Source of the DNA: Bacteroidales bacterium UBA6431
Lineage (GTDB): Bacteria; Bacteroidota; Bacteroidia; Bacteroidales; UBA932
Assembly (NCBI GenBank): GCA_002439095.1
Contig: DJOT01000002.1
Span: forward strand, 1 to 59,475
Direction: 5' to 3'
DNA length: 59,475 bases
Below, piece after piece: positions 25,219 to 34,440 of this stretch. Each line of letters starts with the position of its first letter. Positions within the stretch are counted from its first letter, which is position 1. Below the pieces are notes generated by a model that saw only the letters and a program-made list of their open reading frames with translations, did not search any database and was not told where the DNA came from. A program made the position numbers and the translations under genes.

Positions 25219-27309
25219 TTATACTCTATGAACCTTTATGACGTTCTTTATGTTTGAAACCAATGATATCACCTTGTCCAACTCGGTATTTGACGGCACA
25301 AGCAGCTTGACGCTGATCTCATAAGTGCCGGTCCTCTGGTTCTCCTTGACATTGAAGGAGCGCATCGAGACTTTTAACTTGCCGATAACGTCCATGATCG
25401 CGCTGAGCACCGGATGCTCCATCCCCGCGGTGATCGCCAGATCGCAGACAAAGTCTCCACCGCTGCTGCTGTCCTGCCAGACCACTTTCTGTATCCTGTA
25501 GGGATAACGCTCGATGAGTCTCGCGGCGTTAGGGCAGGATATCCTGTGTATCTTGATGCCGTCGGTTCTGGTGACGAAGCCGAACACATCGTCTCCAAAC
25601 ACCGGGTTGCAGCATTTTGAAAGTTTATAGTCCAATCCCCGCACATTCTTGGCGCTGATCACCAGGATGTCATCGGAAGAGCTTCCGGCATAACCCTCTT
25701 TAGATGCCGCCCCGTCTTTTTCCTCCACGGCAGGAAGAGCCTTCTCGGCCTGTTTTTGAAGAATAAAGGCCTTTATGTCATTGACATCTATCTCCTCACG
25801 CGAAATGGCGGCAAGGAACGGCATCACGGAACTGTATTTCCGTGATTTCATAAACTCCGTCTGCAGTTCGTCACTGAACTCCAGTTTCCAGTTCTTGAGG
25901 CGGCGCTCCAGAATCTCGCGGCCCTCGGCTGAAGCACGGCGCTCGTCGGCATCGAGTTCCTGCTTTATCTTGCTGCGGGCCTTGGAAGTGACCACCCAGT
26001 TCAACCAATCCCTGCTCGGGCGCTGGTTGCGGCTCGTCATGATCTCAACCACATCCCCCGTCTTAAGTTTGTCCTTGATCTGCACCGGTTTACCGTTGAC
26101 CTTTCCGCCCGTGCAGCGACACCCCACATTGGAGTGGATGTTGAAGGCAAAGTCAAGAACAGAAGCTCCGGCTGAGAGAATCCTGAGTTCCCCGGTAGGG
26201 GTGAACACAAAAATCTCCTTGTCCGGCGGGGCCGGCATGTCCTCGGGGCTGGCCTCGAACGGGTTGGCAAGCGAGTCGCGCACGGACTGCATCCACCTGT
26301 CGAGCGATGCCTCGTGGCGTATGCCCTTGTATGCCCAGTGTGCCGCGTTGCCGCTCTCGGCCTCGATGTCCATGCGTTTTGTACGTATTTGGACTTCAAG
26401 GGATTTGCCCTGTTTGTTCTTGACCGTGATGTGCAGGGACTCGTACCCGTTGGGACGAGGTGTGGTGAGCCAGTCGCGCAGGCGTTTGACATCGGGTTCG
26501 TATTCTTCCGTCACATAAGAGTAGACTTTCCAGCAGAGGTCCTTCTCCAGTTTCGGATCATCTTCGCAGTCGATGATGAAGCGGATTGCGAACACATCGT
26601 AGACCCCCTCGAACGGCACTTTCTGCACCTGCATCTTGCGGTAGATGGAATACGCGCTCTTCGTACGTGCCTTGAGCTTGTATCGGATGCCCGCGTCGGA
26701 GAGCTTCTTCTCCAGAGGCCGGATGAACTCAGCGGTGAGCTGCTCCCGATCCTTTTCCGTGGCCTTGAGCTTGTTGGTCACCGCACGGTACTGCTCCGGG
26801 TCGGAGTAGCGGAAATAGATGTTGCCCAGCTCATTGTTGATGTTGTACAGCCCCAGTTGGTGGGCAAGCGGCATGTAAAGCATCATCGTCTCCAGAAGTT
26901 TCTGCTCCCGGGAAGTCTTCGGGAAGATGCTCAGGCTCCGCATAACCTCCAGACGGTCGGCTATCTTCAGCACCACCACCCTCGGGTCGGTGGAATACTG
27001 GACAATGAGTTTCTTGTAGTTCTCGGCTTCGAGCCTTGTATCCTTGGGCTTGATGGTAGAGATTTTATTGAGGCCGTCCGTGATCTTTCGCACCTCAACA
27101 GGAAAAGAACTGATGTCCACATCCTTATGAGTCCTCGTCGCCTCATGCAGATATACGGCGGCCACACACTCCATAGGCAGACCGATCTCGTCGGCCACTA
27201 TACGGGCGACATTGTCGGGGTGCTGTATGAAAGGGCTGCCGTCGTAACGGGTCTCGTCTTTAAGTGCCTCAAGCGCCACAGCGCGGGCTTTTTCTACAAG
27301 TGCATCCAT
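25219..27309 (-). CDS. RelA/SpoT-family (p)ppGpp synthetase with degenerate hydrolase motif
   Basis: This ~696-residue long RSH protein makes the alarmone (p)ppGpp. The N-terminal HD region keeps H30 and D118, but the HD motif reads HE (H55-E56) and the following catalytic ED pair is TR. Hydrolysis is therefore probably weak or absent. The synthetase core is intact: SAYSIYRKM, YDVFAIR (catalytic Asp), NGYESLH and EVQIRT (catalytic Glu). A TGS domain (FVFTPTGE), a middle region with a CC pair (SKCCNP), and a C-terminal ACT domain follow. I prefer the ATG at 27309 over 27327, because TATATTTG sits immediately before it. The stringent response is its role. Confidence 0.9.
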   Translation of the reverse strand: MDALVEKARAVALEALKDETRYDGSPFIQHPDNVARIVADEIGLPMECVAAVYLHEATRTHKDVDISSFPVEVRKITDGLNKISTIKPKDTRLEAENYKKLIVQYSTDPRVVVLKIADRLEVMRSLSIFPKTSREQKLLETMMLYMPLAHQLGLYNINNELGNIYFRYSDPEQYRAVTNKLKATEKDREQLTAEFIRPLEKKLSDAGIRYKLKARTKSAYSIYRKMQVQKVPFEGVYDVFAIRFIIDCEDDPKLEKDLCWKVYSYVTEEYEPDVKRLRDWLTTPRPNGYESLHITVKNKQGKSLEVQIRTKRMDIEAESGNAAHWAYKGIRHEASLDRWMQSVRDSLANPFEASPEDMPAPPDKEIFVFTPTGELRILSAGASVLDFAFNIHSNVGCRCTGGKVNGKPVQIKDKLKTGDVVEIMTSRNQRPSRDWLNWVVTSKARSKIKQELDADERRASAEGREILERRLKNWKLEFSDELQTEFMKSRKYSSVMPFLAAISREEIDVNDIKAFILQKQAEKALPAVEEKDGAASKEGYAGSSSDDILVISAKNVRGLDYKLSKCCNPVFGDDVFGFVTRTDGIKIHRISCPNAARLIERYPYRIQKVVWQDSSSGGDFVCDLAITAGMEHPVLSAIMDVIGKLKVSMRSFNVKENQRTGTYEISVKLLVPSNTELDKVISLVSNIKNVIKVHRV

Positions 27310-27315
27310 CAAGGA

Positions 27316-27323
27316 CAAATATA
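27316..27323 (-). promoter_or_regulatory. Promoter -7 element of the rel gene, possibly leaderless
   Basis: TATATTTG lies only 6 bases before the ATG at 27309. If this is the -7 element, transcription would start at or within a base or two of the start codon. Confidence 0.45.
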
Positions 27324-27387
27324 CCAAATATCGTGCTAATTCAGCCCCAAGTGGCGTGAGTGATTTGCGGGCACGGATTTTAATTCG

Positions 27388-27395
27388 TAATTTTG
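27388..27395 (+). promoter_or_regulatory. Promoter -7 element of the DUF1846 gene, possibly leaderless
   Basis: TAATTTTG lies 9 bases before the ATG at 27405, leaving little or no leader. It is divergent from the rel promoter at 27316-27323. Confidence 0.45.
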
Positions 27396-27404
27396 TTATC
27401 CGTT

Positions 27405-28874
27405 ATGAAGTACGGATTCGACAACGAAAAGTATCTGCGGATACAATCAGCCCACATCAAAGAACGCATAGCCCAGTTCGGGGACAAGCTCTACCTTGAG
27501 CTCGGCGGCAAACTGTTTGACGACTACCACGCCAGCCGGGTGCTCCCCGGATTCCAGCCGGACAGCAAACTGCGCATGTTACAGCAGCTTAGCGACTGTG
27601 CAGAGATAGTCATCGTCATCAGCGCCACCGACATAGAGAAGAACAAGATCCGCGCGGACTACGGCATCACCTACGAGATGGACGTGCTGCGCTTGCGCAC
27701 CGAGTTCCAGAGCAGGGGGTTCCTTGTGAGCAGTGTCGTGATCACGCATTTCAACGGCCAGTCCAGTGCCAAGGCCTACAAGGCCAAGCTCAAGAAGCTG
27801 GGAATCAAGGCCTACTACCACTACACGATTGAAGGCTACCCCAACAACGTGGCCCTGATCGACTCCGAGGAAGGGTACGGAAAGAACGACTATGTCCAGA
27901 CCACCCGCCCGCTTGTCATTGTGACAGCGCCGGGACCGGGAAGTGGCAAGATGGCAGTGTGCCTGAGCCAGCTCTACCACGAACACAAGAAAGGCACGGC
28001 AGCCGGGTACGCCAAGTTCGAGACTTTCCCGGTGTGGAACCTCCCGCTGATGCATCCTGTCAACATCGCCTACGAAGCCGCTACCGCAGACCTCAACGAT
28101 GTCAACATGATCGACCCGTTCCACCTCGAAGCCTACGGCAAAACAGCCATCAACTACAACCGCGACATCGAGATTTTCCCTATACTCAACGCCCTCTTCG
28201 AGGGAATCTACGGGAAAAATCCATACAAATCCCCTACCGACATGGGGGTCAACATGGTCGGCAACTGCATCAGCGACAACGACATCTGCTGCAAGGCGGC
28301 CAACGATGAGATCATCCGCCGCTACTATGCCGCCCTTGAGAGGATGGCGGACGGCGAGGACAACGAGAACGAAGTCGGAAAAATCTCCCTTCTGCTCAAG
28401 CAGGCCGGCATCACCACGGAATACCGCAGGGTGACAGTAGCGGCCAAGCAGAGGGCAGCCACGGCAGGCAATCCGGCGGCCGCCATCGAACTCTCCGACG
28501 GCACCATCCTCAGCGCCGAGACCTCAGACCTGCTCGGCCCGTGTGCAGCCCTTATCCTCAAGGCTCTCAAGCATCTTGCAGGGATAGGACATGGGGTCAA
28601 ACTGATCCCAGGAAGGCTGATAGAGCCTATCCAGAAGACGAAGGTGACCTTCCTTCACGGGAAGAATCCCCGCCTGCACACTGACGAGGCCCTCATAGCG
28701 CTGTCCATGCTCAGCCCGGACGATGACAACTGCCGCAAGGCCCTGGACATGCTACCTGAACTCAACGGCTGCCAGGTCCATTCGACAGTCCTGCTGAGCG
28801 ACATCGACAAGAAGGTGTTCAAAAAACTCGGGGTAGACCTCACTTGCGAACCTGTCCACGAGAGTTCTCACTGA
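27405..28874 (+). CDS. DUF1846 family protein (UPF0371)
   Basis: This 489-residue protein matches the DUF1846 family. N-terminal KYGFDNEKYLRIQSAHI, GGKLFDDYHASRVLPG, the P-loop-like TAPGPGSGK near residue 178, and DMGVNMVGN are all family hallmarks. The family is found widely in Firmicutes and Bacteroidetes. The biochemical role is not established; a nucleotide-dependent ligase-like activity has been guessed. I start at 27405 (MKYGFD) since a TAATTTTG promoter ends 9 bases before it. Its 3' end overlaps the transporter gene on the other strand by 35 bases. Confidence 0.9.
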   Translation: MKYGFDNEKYLRIQSAHIKERIAQFGDKLYLELGGKLFDDYHASRVLPGFQPDSKLRMLQQLSDCAEIVIVISATDIEKNKIRADYGITYEMDVLRLRTEFQSRGFLVSSVVITHFNGQSSAKAYKAKLKKLGIKAYYHYTIEGYPNNVALIDSEEGYGKNDYVQTTRPLVIVTAPGPGSGKMAVCLSQLYHEHKKGTAAGYAKFETFPVWNLPLMHPVNIAYEAATADLNDVNMIDPFHLEAYGKTAINYNRDIEIFPILNALFEGIYGKNPYKSPTDMGVNMVGNCISDNDICCKAANDEIIRRYYAALERMADGEDNENEVGKISLLLKQAGITTEYRRVTVAAKQRAATAGNPAAAIELSDGTILSAETSDLLGPCAALILKALKHLAGIGHGVKLIPGRLIEPIQKTKVTFLHGKNPRLHTDEALIALSMLSPDDDNCRKALDMLPELNGCQVHSTVLLSDIDKKVFKKLGVDLTCEPVHESSH

Positions 28875-29793
28875 CAAGCGCCTCCGCATCCTGTGGGGCT
28901 GCCTTGCTCCTGTTGACGAAGGCGACTCCGGCGAACACGAGGACTATCGCGACAACTTTCTGCCAGGTCAGACTGTCCATCCCGATGATGATGCTGAACA
29001 CGGTGGCTATCATCGGCTGGAGATATGTATAGAGGCTGATCACCGTAGGTCGTATCCTCTTCTGGGCCACAGGTATAAGAAAATACGAGACGAATGTCGC
29101 GAATATCACCAGAAAAGCAATTTCCCTCACGACAGAAGGAGTGATCGCCGCGAAATCAGTGGTAACGAAGCCCTTGGCCGAGAAGGGGAGGGAAATCAGC
29201 AGTGAGAAGAGGAACATCCATTTCATGAATGTCACCACGCTGTAACGGGAAATCAGCGGGCGGAAGATTCCAAGATACGCACCGAAGCTCACCCCGTTGA
29301 GCAGCATCAGAGCAATCCCGAGCGGCCTTGTCTGCTCCACACCATTATGCGCTGATACTGAATTAAATATCAGCATCAATACTCCCGCAAGACTGAGGAA
29401 TACACCGCCGGCTTTCTTTGCCGTAATAGGCTCCTTGAGGAAAATCGCGGCAAATATCATCGTAAAGATCGGAGGCAATGTGCCGAGTACCGAAAGGTCA
29501 ATGGATGTGGTCATCGTCGTGGCCACAAGGAAAGAGTACTGCGGGAGGAAAAGGCCGAGCACTGAGGCCAGAGCCGTCATCAGTATGTCCTTCGGGGCCA
29601 TCTTCTCCTTCGGTAGGAAAAGCGAAAGCAGCCAGAAAAGCGCCGACGCCCCTATGGCCCTGATGGAGAAAAGCACAGACGGGGAGATGCTGTGTGAATT
29701 TGCTATGTCCTTGCAGAATATTATGTTGAATCCGAATATCGTATACGCGACGGCCACTGCAAGATGGCCGAAAAGTTTACTCTTGTCCATCAT
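28840..29793 (-). CDS. DMT-superfamily (EamA) transporter
   Basis: This ~317-residue integral membrane protein has ten predicted hydrophobic segments in two EamA repeats, such as LAVAVAYTIFGFNI at the N-terminus and AIVLVFAGVAFVN at the end. The family includes metabolite exporters; no substrate is evident. The start is taken as MMDKSKLFG (29793), overlapping the HAD phosphatase by 17 bases; a codon later is also possible. The two genes form an operon. The final charged tail overlaps the convergent DUF1846 gene. Confidence 0.88.
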   Translation of the reverse strand: MMDKSKLFGHLAVAVAYTIFGFNIIFCKDIANSHSISPSVLFSIRAIGASALFWLLSLFLPKEKMAPKDILMTALASVLGLFLPQYSFLVATTMTTSIDLSVLGTLPPIFTMIFAAIFLKEPITAKKAGGVFLSLAGVLMLIFNSVSAHNGVEQTRPLGIALMLLNGVSFGAYLGIFRPLISRYSVVTFMKWMFLFSLLISLPFSAKGFVTTDFAAITPSVVREIAFLVIFATFVSYFLIPVAQKRIRPTVISLYTYLQPMIATVFSIIIGMDSLTWQKVVAIVLVFAGVAFVNRSKAAPQDAEALVSENSRGQVRK

Positions 29794-30445
29794 TTCTTTC
29801 AAGCAGTTTTCCAAGTTCTGAAAAATCATCTATCACGCTGTCCGCTCCGCTCGCGATGAGTTCCGCGCGGGTGGAATTGCCGTAGCTCACTCCACAGGTG
29901 GCAGCCCCTGCTCCCTTGCCCATCAGTATATCATACGGCATGTCGCCCACGACTAGCGTCTGTGCGGCACTGTATCCCAAGTCCTTGAGGGTCTTGAGCA
30001 CCGGTGCCGGATCCGGCTTCGGTCTCTCGGCATCCTCTGCACCGAGAACATAAGTCAGATACCCGCCAAGTTCCATGTCCCGGACAAAACCGTCGAGCGA
30101 AAGATGCGAACGGGAAGAGGCTACAGTCATCGTGTATCCCCTGTCTTTCAGATTCTTGAGGGTACCGATGACATTAGGGAACGGCTGAGGCACGAGCTCT
30201 TTCTTGTTGATTTCGAACAGTTCCCTGTAGCACTCCGTGCATTTTTCGGCATCCCCGGCGCTGAGTTGCGGCTGGAGTCGGCGGAACGCATCATTGAGCG
30301 TCAATCCTATCGTGGCGGCGCACTCTTCTTCTGTCCTGACAGGCAGGCCCTGCGCCTCCATGGTCATCTGGAGTGTCTTGACGATGTTGCGGCGAGTATC
30401 GCCTATCGTCCCGTCGAAATCGAAGATTATCAACTTTATGTCCAT
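29777..30445 (-). CDS. HAD-superfamily phosphatase, phosphoglycolate phosphatase-like
   Basis: This 222-residue cytoplasmic HAD hydrolase has motif I DFDGTIGD (residues 9-16), motif II VASSRSH and motif III/IV KPDPAP followed by VVGDMPYD. A four-helix cap lies between motifs I and II. The length and motifs fit Gph/PgmB-like phosphatases, but the substrate cannot be told. It is followed by the DMT transporter with overlap. A TAATTTTG promoter is at 30474-30481. Confidence 0.9.
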   Translation of the reverse strand: MDIKLIIFDFDGTIGDTRRNIVKTLQMTMEAQGLPVRTEEECAATIGLTLNDAFRRLQPQLSAGDAEKCTECYRELFEINKKELVPQPFPNVIGTLKNLKDRGYTMTVASSRSHLSLDGFVRDMELGGYLTYVLGAEDAERPKPDPAPVLKTLKDLGYSAAQTLVVGDMPYDILMGKGAGAATCGVSYGNSTRAELIASGADSVIDDFSELGKLLERNDGQE

Positions 30446-30473
30446 AAGTTTACACTACTTCTTAAAACCGCCG

Positions 30474-30481
30474 CAAAATTA
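30474..30481 (-). promoter_or_regulatory. Promoter -7 element of the HAD/DMT operon
   Basis: TAATTTTG on the minus strand lies 28 bases before the HAD start codon. Confidence 0.5.
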
Positions 30482-30576
30482 GATATATTTTCGGCCAGAC
30501 CAAACTTTAAAATCAATATATTCGCATTCATATTCATCGGCAATCCGCATAGGCGGGTCATTTTGAACAAAGAAGA

Positions 30577-31110
30577 ATGAAAGAAACGCATAATAAGAAT
30601 ATAATCAAGACAAGACGCTACGAATCTCCATGCGGCACTTTGATATTGGGCTCATTCAATGATAAACTGTGTCTGTGCGACTGGCAAGTGGAGAAGCATC
30701 GTGAACATGTGGACCGGAGGCTGAAACATGAGTTGCAGGCTGAATTTGAAGACGGAACATCAGAAGTGATCGAAAAAACAGTTGCGCAGCTTGACGAGTT
30801 CTTCGCCGGGAAGCGCAATGTTTTCAGCATTCCTCTGCTGTTTATAGGATCCGGTTTTCAGAAAGCAGTATGGAACGGACTCCTGAAAATCCCTTATGGC
30901 AAGACGATTTCATACGGGGAGCTGGCGCGGAGTATCGGTATTCCGAAAGCCATCCGTGCCGTTGCCAATGCCAATGGCGCCAACGCCATTTCGATTTTCG
31001 CCCCTTGTCACAGGGTGATCGGCAGTGACGGGTCGCTTACGGGTTATGGCGGCGGACTTGCGGCAAAGAAAATGCTGCTGGAGCTGGAAGCTGAATCAGA
31101 GAATCTGTAA
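30577..31110 (+). CDS. ogt: Methylated-DNA-protein-cysteine methyltransferase
   Basis: This 177-residue protein transfers O6-alkyl groups from guanine to its own cysteine, a suicide repair reaction. The acceptor motif PCHRV has C144 as the acceptor. The helix-turn-helix FQKAVWNGLLKIPYG, YGELARSIG and the Asn hinge NANGANA precede it. The N-terminal part is a divergent RNase H-like domain. No Ada regulatory domain is fused. The gene stands alone, with the third ATPase gene 63 bases downstream. Confidence 0.93.
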   Translation: MKETHNKNIIKTRRYESPCGTLILGSFNDKLCLCDWQVEKHREHVDRRLKHELQAEFEDGTSEVIEKTVAQLDEFFAGKRNVFSIPLLFIGSGFQKAVWNGLLKIPYGKTISYGELARSIGIPKAIRAVANANGANAISIFAPCHRVIGSDGSLTGYGGGLAAKKMLLELEAESENL

Positions 31111-31140
31111 AGGAACTGTTGCACCCTAATTTATTTTATG

Positions 31141-31148
31141 TAATTTTG
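31141..31148 (+). promoter_or_regulatory. Promoter -7 element for the third ATPase
   Basis: TAATTTTG lies 25 bases before the ATG at 31174, which would leave a leader of roughly 20 bases. Confidence 0.5.
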
Positions 31149-31173
31149 CAGTTGTATTTCACAATTGCATAAC

Positions 31174-32367
31174 ATGGAAGTAAAATATATCAGAAGAGAC
31201 CTATCCAAGGTAATAGAAGAAGCGCAACGCTATTTCTCGGTCATAACCATCACCGGGCCAAGGCAATCAGGGAAGACCACGTTGATCCGGAATCTGTTTC
31301 CGCAACTGCCGTATTACTCTCTGGAAAATCCTGATACCAGAAGCTTTGCCGAGAATGATCCAATCGCATTTCTGAACCAAAGCACAACTGGCATGATCCT
31401 AGATGAAGTTCATAATGCACCGGATCTTCTCTCATACATACAAGGCATAGTGGACAATGACACGAACAGACGTTTTATACTTTCCGGCAGTTCGCAGTTC
31501 TCTTTGCTAAAAAAGGTGACGCAATCGCTGGCAGGCCGCACTGCTGTTTTCGAACTCCTGCCTCTATCTTATTCCGAAATACGGGACATGGTCGCTACCA
31601 CAACTTTAGATCAACTTTTATTTAAAGGTTTCTATCCAGCGATATATTCGGGTCGCAACATCCCGGAATTCCTTTACCCGGCCTACATAAAAACATATCT
31701 GGACAAAGACGTGCGCGATTTACTGCAAATCAAGAACATGATGCAGTTCCACACTTTCATGCGCCTTTGCGCCGGTCGTATAGGCTCAGTATTCAATGCA
31801 TCAGAATTAGCGAACGAAATCGGTGTCAGTTCACATACCATTACGGCCTGGCTCTCAGTAATGCAAGCCTCTTATATCATATTCCTGCTGCCTCCATTCT
31901 TTGAGAACACGCGCAAACGGCTCACCAAATCGCCAAAGCTCTACTTCACGGACACGGGACTTGCTTGTCACCTGCTGGGCATTGAATCTCCGGAACAATT
32001 GTCAAGAGATAAAATGAGAGGAGCATTGTTCGAGAACTTCATCGTAATGGAAACGCTGAAACATCAGTATAACTCAGGCAAAGAAAGCAACTTATATTTC
32101 TACAGGGACTCCAACCAAAATGAAATTGATCTGATGCTTAAAAGAGGAGAAGCATTTTATGGCATCGAAATCAAGTCATCTATGACTTACCATCCGACTT
32201 TTGAAAAAGGTCTGAAGCAGATGGACGGGTGGCTCAAATCACCGGTAAGCAGCAAGGCCGTGATTTATGCCGGAGAATTGGAAAACACATCAGGCAAAAT
32301 CAGCCTGCTGAATTACAAACATTTGGACAGATTGTTAGATTTACCTTCCGCAAACACAAACAAATAA
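31174..32367 (+). CDS. AAA_14/DUF4143-type ATPase (intact)
   Basis: This 397-residue ATPase has Walker A GPRQSGKT (28-35), Walker B GMILDEVHNAPD, and sensor-like FILSGSSQ. The DUF4143 half starts around ELLPLSYSEIRD and includes the winged-helix-like SSHTITAWLSVMQ and the nuclease-like IDLMLKRGEAFYGIEIKS. That last D...E-x-K arrangement resembles a restriction-type nuclease core and is a family feature of unclear function. It is the third such gene in the window (others at 5442 and, broken, 13712). The role is unknown. Confidence 0.88.
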   Translation: MEVKYIRRDLSKVIEEAQRYFSVITITGPRQSGKTTLIRNLFPQLPYYSLENPDTRSFAENDPIAFLNQSTTGMILDEVHNAPDLLSYIQGIVDNDTNRRFILSGSSQFSLLKKVTQSLAGRTAVFELLPLSYSEIRDMVATTTLDQLLFKGFYPAIYSGRNIPEFLYPAYIKTYLDKDVRDLLQIKNMMQFHTFMRLCAGRIGSVFNASELANEIGVSSHTITAWLSVMQASYIIFLLPPFFENTRKRLTKSPKLYFTDTGLACHLLGIESPEQLSRDKMRGALFENFIVMETLKHQYNSGKESNLYFYRDSNQNEIDLMLKRGEAFYGIEIKSSMTYHPTFEKGLKQMDGWLKSPVSSKAVIYAGELENTSGKISLLNYKHLDRLLDLPSANTNK

Positions 32368-32435
32368 GCATTAAGGCAGCCTGCACGGCCACGTATTGTA
32401 TAGGACGCGAAATACGGCAGGCGGAGCGCCGGAAG

Positions 32436-33482
32436 CTACTGTCCCCGCTTGGCGCGGGCGCGGCGGGAGAGTTCAGCCTGGAAGGCGCGGGCGTTGGCGT
32501 TGTGTTCGGAAAGGGTACGGGCGAAGATGTGTTTTCCGGAGAAGTCCGGATTGGCGCAGAAGTAGAAATTGCCCTTGCCGCGCTCTCCTCCAAAATCAGG
32601 ATTCAGCACAGCCTCAAGCGCGGCCTTGGACGGGACGCATATCGGCCCCGGCGGAAGACCGGCATGGCGGTAGGTGTTGTACGGAGAGTCCACTTCGAGG
32701 TGCTTATGCAGAATGCGCTGCGGCTTGTAATCGAAACAGAAAGCCACGGTCGGATCCGCCTGGAGCGGCATCCTGACAGCAAGGCGGTTGAGATACACCC
32801 CGGCAATGAGGGGCATCTCCGGCTCGTAGTTGGACTCGGCTTTGACAATGGAGGCAAGGATGGAGACCTCCTCACGCGAAAGCCCCAAAGAAGATGCCTT
32901 GGCATCATTCTGAGAAGTCCAGAAAGCATCCCAGGCCTCCTTCATCCTGCGCAGAATATCTTCCGGAGAGGCAGTCCACCATATTTCGTAAGTCGCCGGC
33001 ATCAGCAGAGAAAAAGCGTTTCGGGAGCTGAAGCCGAACTCTCCGAGCAAAGCATCGTCGCAGAGAGCCTGATATACAGAAGCGGAATCCACCAGCATCT
33101 GACTGGAAATCTTGGCCGCGATGTTCTGCTTGATACGGAGATTGCCGGCAAGAGTCAGTTTCACAGGAGTCTGCCAGCCGTTGTTGAACATACGGGCCAC
33201 ATACACGCTCGCGTCACCAGGGCTCACCGTATAATGCCCTGGCTTGAGGTTCGCAGCGACTTTTTTGTTGCGGAAACTACGCTCCAGACTCCGGCGGTCC
33301 TTGGCGGCTGCCGCTGCGCAGACTGTCTCAAACACTTCCGAAGCGGAATCACCCGGACGCACATAGATTTCCGCAGTCCTCTCAAAATTGGACACCCTAT
33401 TGTCCCTGTACCAGGTCCAGCCGAAGCCCAGTGCGAGAAAAAACACCGCAAAGCCAAGGACAAGCAGAGAGATCTTTTTCAT
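32436..33482 (-). CDS. mltG: Endolytic murein transglycosylase MltG
   Basis: This 348-residue protein cleaves nascent peptidoglycan strands at the inner membrane. It has one N-terminal membrane segment (about residues 4-23), a LysM-like region, and the YceG domain with ASIVKAESNYEPEMPLIAGV (catalytic Glu in KAES), RMPLQADPTV and SPYNTYRHAGLPPGPI. It begins in an ATGA overlap with the glucosaminidase gene. The end of this gene is the end of the rpsA-led transcription unit. Confidence 0.94.
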   Translation of the reverse strand: MKKISLLVLGFAVFFLALGFGWTWYRDNRVSNFERTAEIYVRPGDSASEVFETVCAAAAAKDRRSLERSFRNKKVAANLKPGHYTVSPGDASVYVARMFNNGWQTPVKLTLAGNLRIKQNIAAKISSQMLVDSASVYQALCDDALLGEFGFSSRNAFSLLMPATYEIWWTASPEDILRRMKEAWDAFWTSQNDAKASSLGLSREEVSILASIVKAESNYEPEMPLIAGVYLNRLAVRMPLQADPTVAFCFDYKPQRILHKHLEVDSPYNTYRHAGLPPGPICVPSKAALEAVLNPDFGGERGKGNFYFCANPDFSGKHIFARTLSEHNANARAFQAELSRRARAKRGQ

Positions 33483-34426
33483 CTGCGTTTCCTCAATATA
33501 ACAGTGTCACCCTCTTCCAATGACTTGCCGATAAGAACCGGATTCATCTTCTGGAGAGCCGCAAGCCTGATGCCGAAGCGCTGCGAAATCTCCCACAGGG
33601 TCTCTCCGTCAGAGCCGACCACATAACGGTCCACTCCTTCCTGCGCCTGAGCTTTCTTCCTGGCAAGATAGACCTTTGTCCCCGGCGCAAGCGCACTTTC
33701 CGCAGAGAGGTCGTTAAACCGCAACAGCTCCTTGAGGAACAAGCCGTTGGAAGAAGCTATAGAGTGCCAGCTCTCCCCTTCTATCGCATAGACGAAAGGC
33801 ACTCCGTTCTGTTCATAGACTTTCCGTCCCAAAGTGAAGCGGACAGACTCTTTATACTTGCGATCAATCGTCTGGGGCGTAACCTGGACCGGAGCCTCAA
33901 CTTCCAGAGGCGGTGTAACCTTCACTTTTATGCCCTTGTCATATTCGTAGAGACGGTAATCCTCTATGATCGTGATGAGCTTCTGGGCATAAGAGGGGTC
34001 GGTGGCATAGCCGGCTTTCTTCAACCCTCGGGCCCAGCCCTTGTAATCGGTGCTCTTGAGTTCAAAAAGAGCCTTATAACGGTCTTTACCCCTCAAAAAA
34101 TCAGAATGATCCCGAAAAGACGCCTCCGCATTCGGGTACATGCGAAAACACTCGCGCGGAGCATTGTCGTCAAACTTCATCTTCTTGCCTGTCCAGTCGT
34201 TGTGGCATTTTATGCCGAAATGATTGTTGCCTTTGACAGCAAGAGCCGACAAACCGGCATTGGACTCAAGCATCCCTTGGGCAAGAGTGATGCTGGCAGG
34301 CACACCGGTACGCTCCATCTCGCTCACAGCAAGCGGAGCATATTTCTCAATATATGCCAGACGCGGATTTTTCTCGGCCCCTATGGAGAGAAAAACCGCC
34401 AGAACAATAAGGGCAAATCGTTTCAT
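33479..34426 (-). CDS. Exported glucosaminidase with LysM repeats
   Basis: This 315-residue periplasmic peptidoglycan hydrolase has a short signal sequence (KRFALIVLAVFLSIGA), a glucosaminidase domain (about 25-165) with AQGMLESNAGLSALA (catalytic Glu), NNHFGIKC, and YATDPSYAQKLI, and two LysM motifs in the C-terminal third (such as SIASSNGLFLKELLRFN and GETLWEISQRFGIRL). It follows rnz by 14 bases and overlaps mltG. The pairing of two murein hydrolases suggests cell-wall remodelling. Confidence 0.93.
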   Translation of the reverse strand: MKRFALIVLAVFLSIGAEKNPRLAYIEKYAPLAVSEMERTGVPASITLAQGMLESNAGLSALAVKGNNHFGIKCHNDWTGKKMKFDDNAPRECFRMYPNAEASFRDHSDFLRGKDRYKALFELKSTDYKGWARGLKKAGYATDPSYAQKLITIIEDYRLYEYDKGIKVKVTPPLEVEAPVQVTPQTIDRKYKESVRFTLGRKVYEQNGVPFVYAIEGESWHSIASSNGLFLKELLRFNDLSAESALAPGTKVYLARKKAQAQEGVDRYVVGSDGETLWEISQRFGIRLAALQKMNPVLIGKSLEEGDTVILRKRR

Positions 34427-34440
34427 AAGGTGCTAAGGTA

